Part shown: piece after piece, positions 5,104-5,164 of the stretch | Layout of the letters: every line of letters starts with the position of its first letter | How positions within the stretch are numbered: position 1 is the first letter of the stretch | DNA from: an uncultured Acidimicrobiia bacterium | GTDB taxonomy: Bacteria; Actinomycetota; Acidimicrobiia; Spongiisociales; Spongiisociaceae | NCBI GenBank assembly: GCA_937900165.1 | Contig: CALCCX010000532.1 | Span: 1-5,164 of the forward strand | Direction: 5' to 3' | DNA: 5,164 nucleotides | The notes under the pieces: model-generated | Databases searched by the model: none | The model's input: the letters and a program-made list of their open reading frames with translations, nothing else | Told to the model about the DNA's origin: nothing | Position numbers and translations under genes: made by a program

Positions 5104-5164
5104 AGATCGGAAGAGCACACGTCTGAACTCCAGTCACACTGATATATCTCGTATGCCGTCTTCT
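5104..5164 (+). other. Illumina TruSeq indexed adapter contamination
   Basis: All 61 terminal bases are synthetic. Positions 5104-5137 are the TruSeq read 1 3' adapter (beginning AGATCGGAAGAGC, ending CCAGTCAC). Positions 5138-5145 (ACTGATAT) are the index position and correspond, from memory, to TruSeq index 25. Positions 5146-5164 are the flow-cell-side segment beginning ATCTCGTATGCC. No mismatch to the known adapter is seen. It marks an untrimmed short-insert read at the contig end. Confidence 0.98.

Noticed and set aside
5104..5142. Dehydratase C-terminus RSEEHTSELQSH
   Set aside because: It is the translation of the Illumina adapter and not a biological sequence.

Overview
The window looks like a contig from a high-GC Gram-positive bacterium, most likely an uncultured actinobacterium of the Acidimicrobiia type. 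The evidence is a full-length CarD-family RNA polymerase regulator, high GC (about 60% by eye), a GTG start, and the order carD - PIN/TRAM membrane protein - ispD - ispF - cysS - rlmB. That order resembles the mycobacterial carD-ispD-ispF-cysS-rlmB-like cluster, and the Bacillus yacL-ispD-ispF...cysS...rlmB cluster shares the yacL element. The taxon is an inference from gene order and protein character, with no database search.

Layout. Positions 1-123 are a low-complexity G tract that is probably a sequencing or assembly artefact. Positions 124-420 hold no convincing gene, only a few small inverted repeats. Positions 421-4629 are a compact, co-oriented plus-strand block of five complete genes: carD (170 aa), a YacL-like PIN/TRAM membrane protein (353 aa), ispD (208 aa), ispF (159 aa) and cysS (472 aa). 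Gaps range from a 4-base ATGA overlap (ispD/ispF) to 51 bases. A sixth gene, the N-terminal part of an RlmB-type 23S rRNA 2'-O-methyltransferase, starts inside the cysS end at 4604.

The right end is not one continuous genome. The rlmB reading frame runs without a frameshift into what reads as the C-terminus of an ornithine cyclodeaminase/mu-crystallin family protein, with the switch at about 4847-4873. That protein's stop overlaps the GTG start of a threonine/serine dehydratase (4939). The dehydratase is cut at its presumed PLP-lysine codon (5101-5103), and the last 61 bases (5104-5164) are an Illumina TruSeq indexed adapter. The best reading is an assembly chimera ending in adapter read-through.

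Function. IspD and IspF catalyse the third and fifth steps of the MEP pathway to isoprenoid precursors. CysS charges tRNA-Cys, RlmB modifies 23S rRNA, and CarD stabilises the RNA polymerase open complex. The block is a housekeeping cluster. I found no CRISPR array, mobile element, tRNA, rRNA or undescribed defence-like system. The points most worth a second look are the chimeric junction, the adapter, the G tract, and the atypical active-site residues in IspF.
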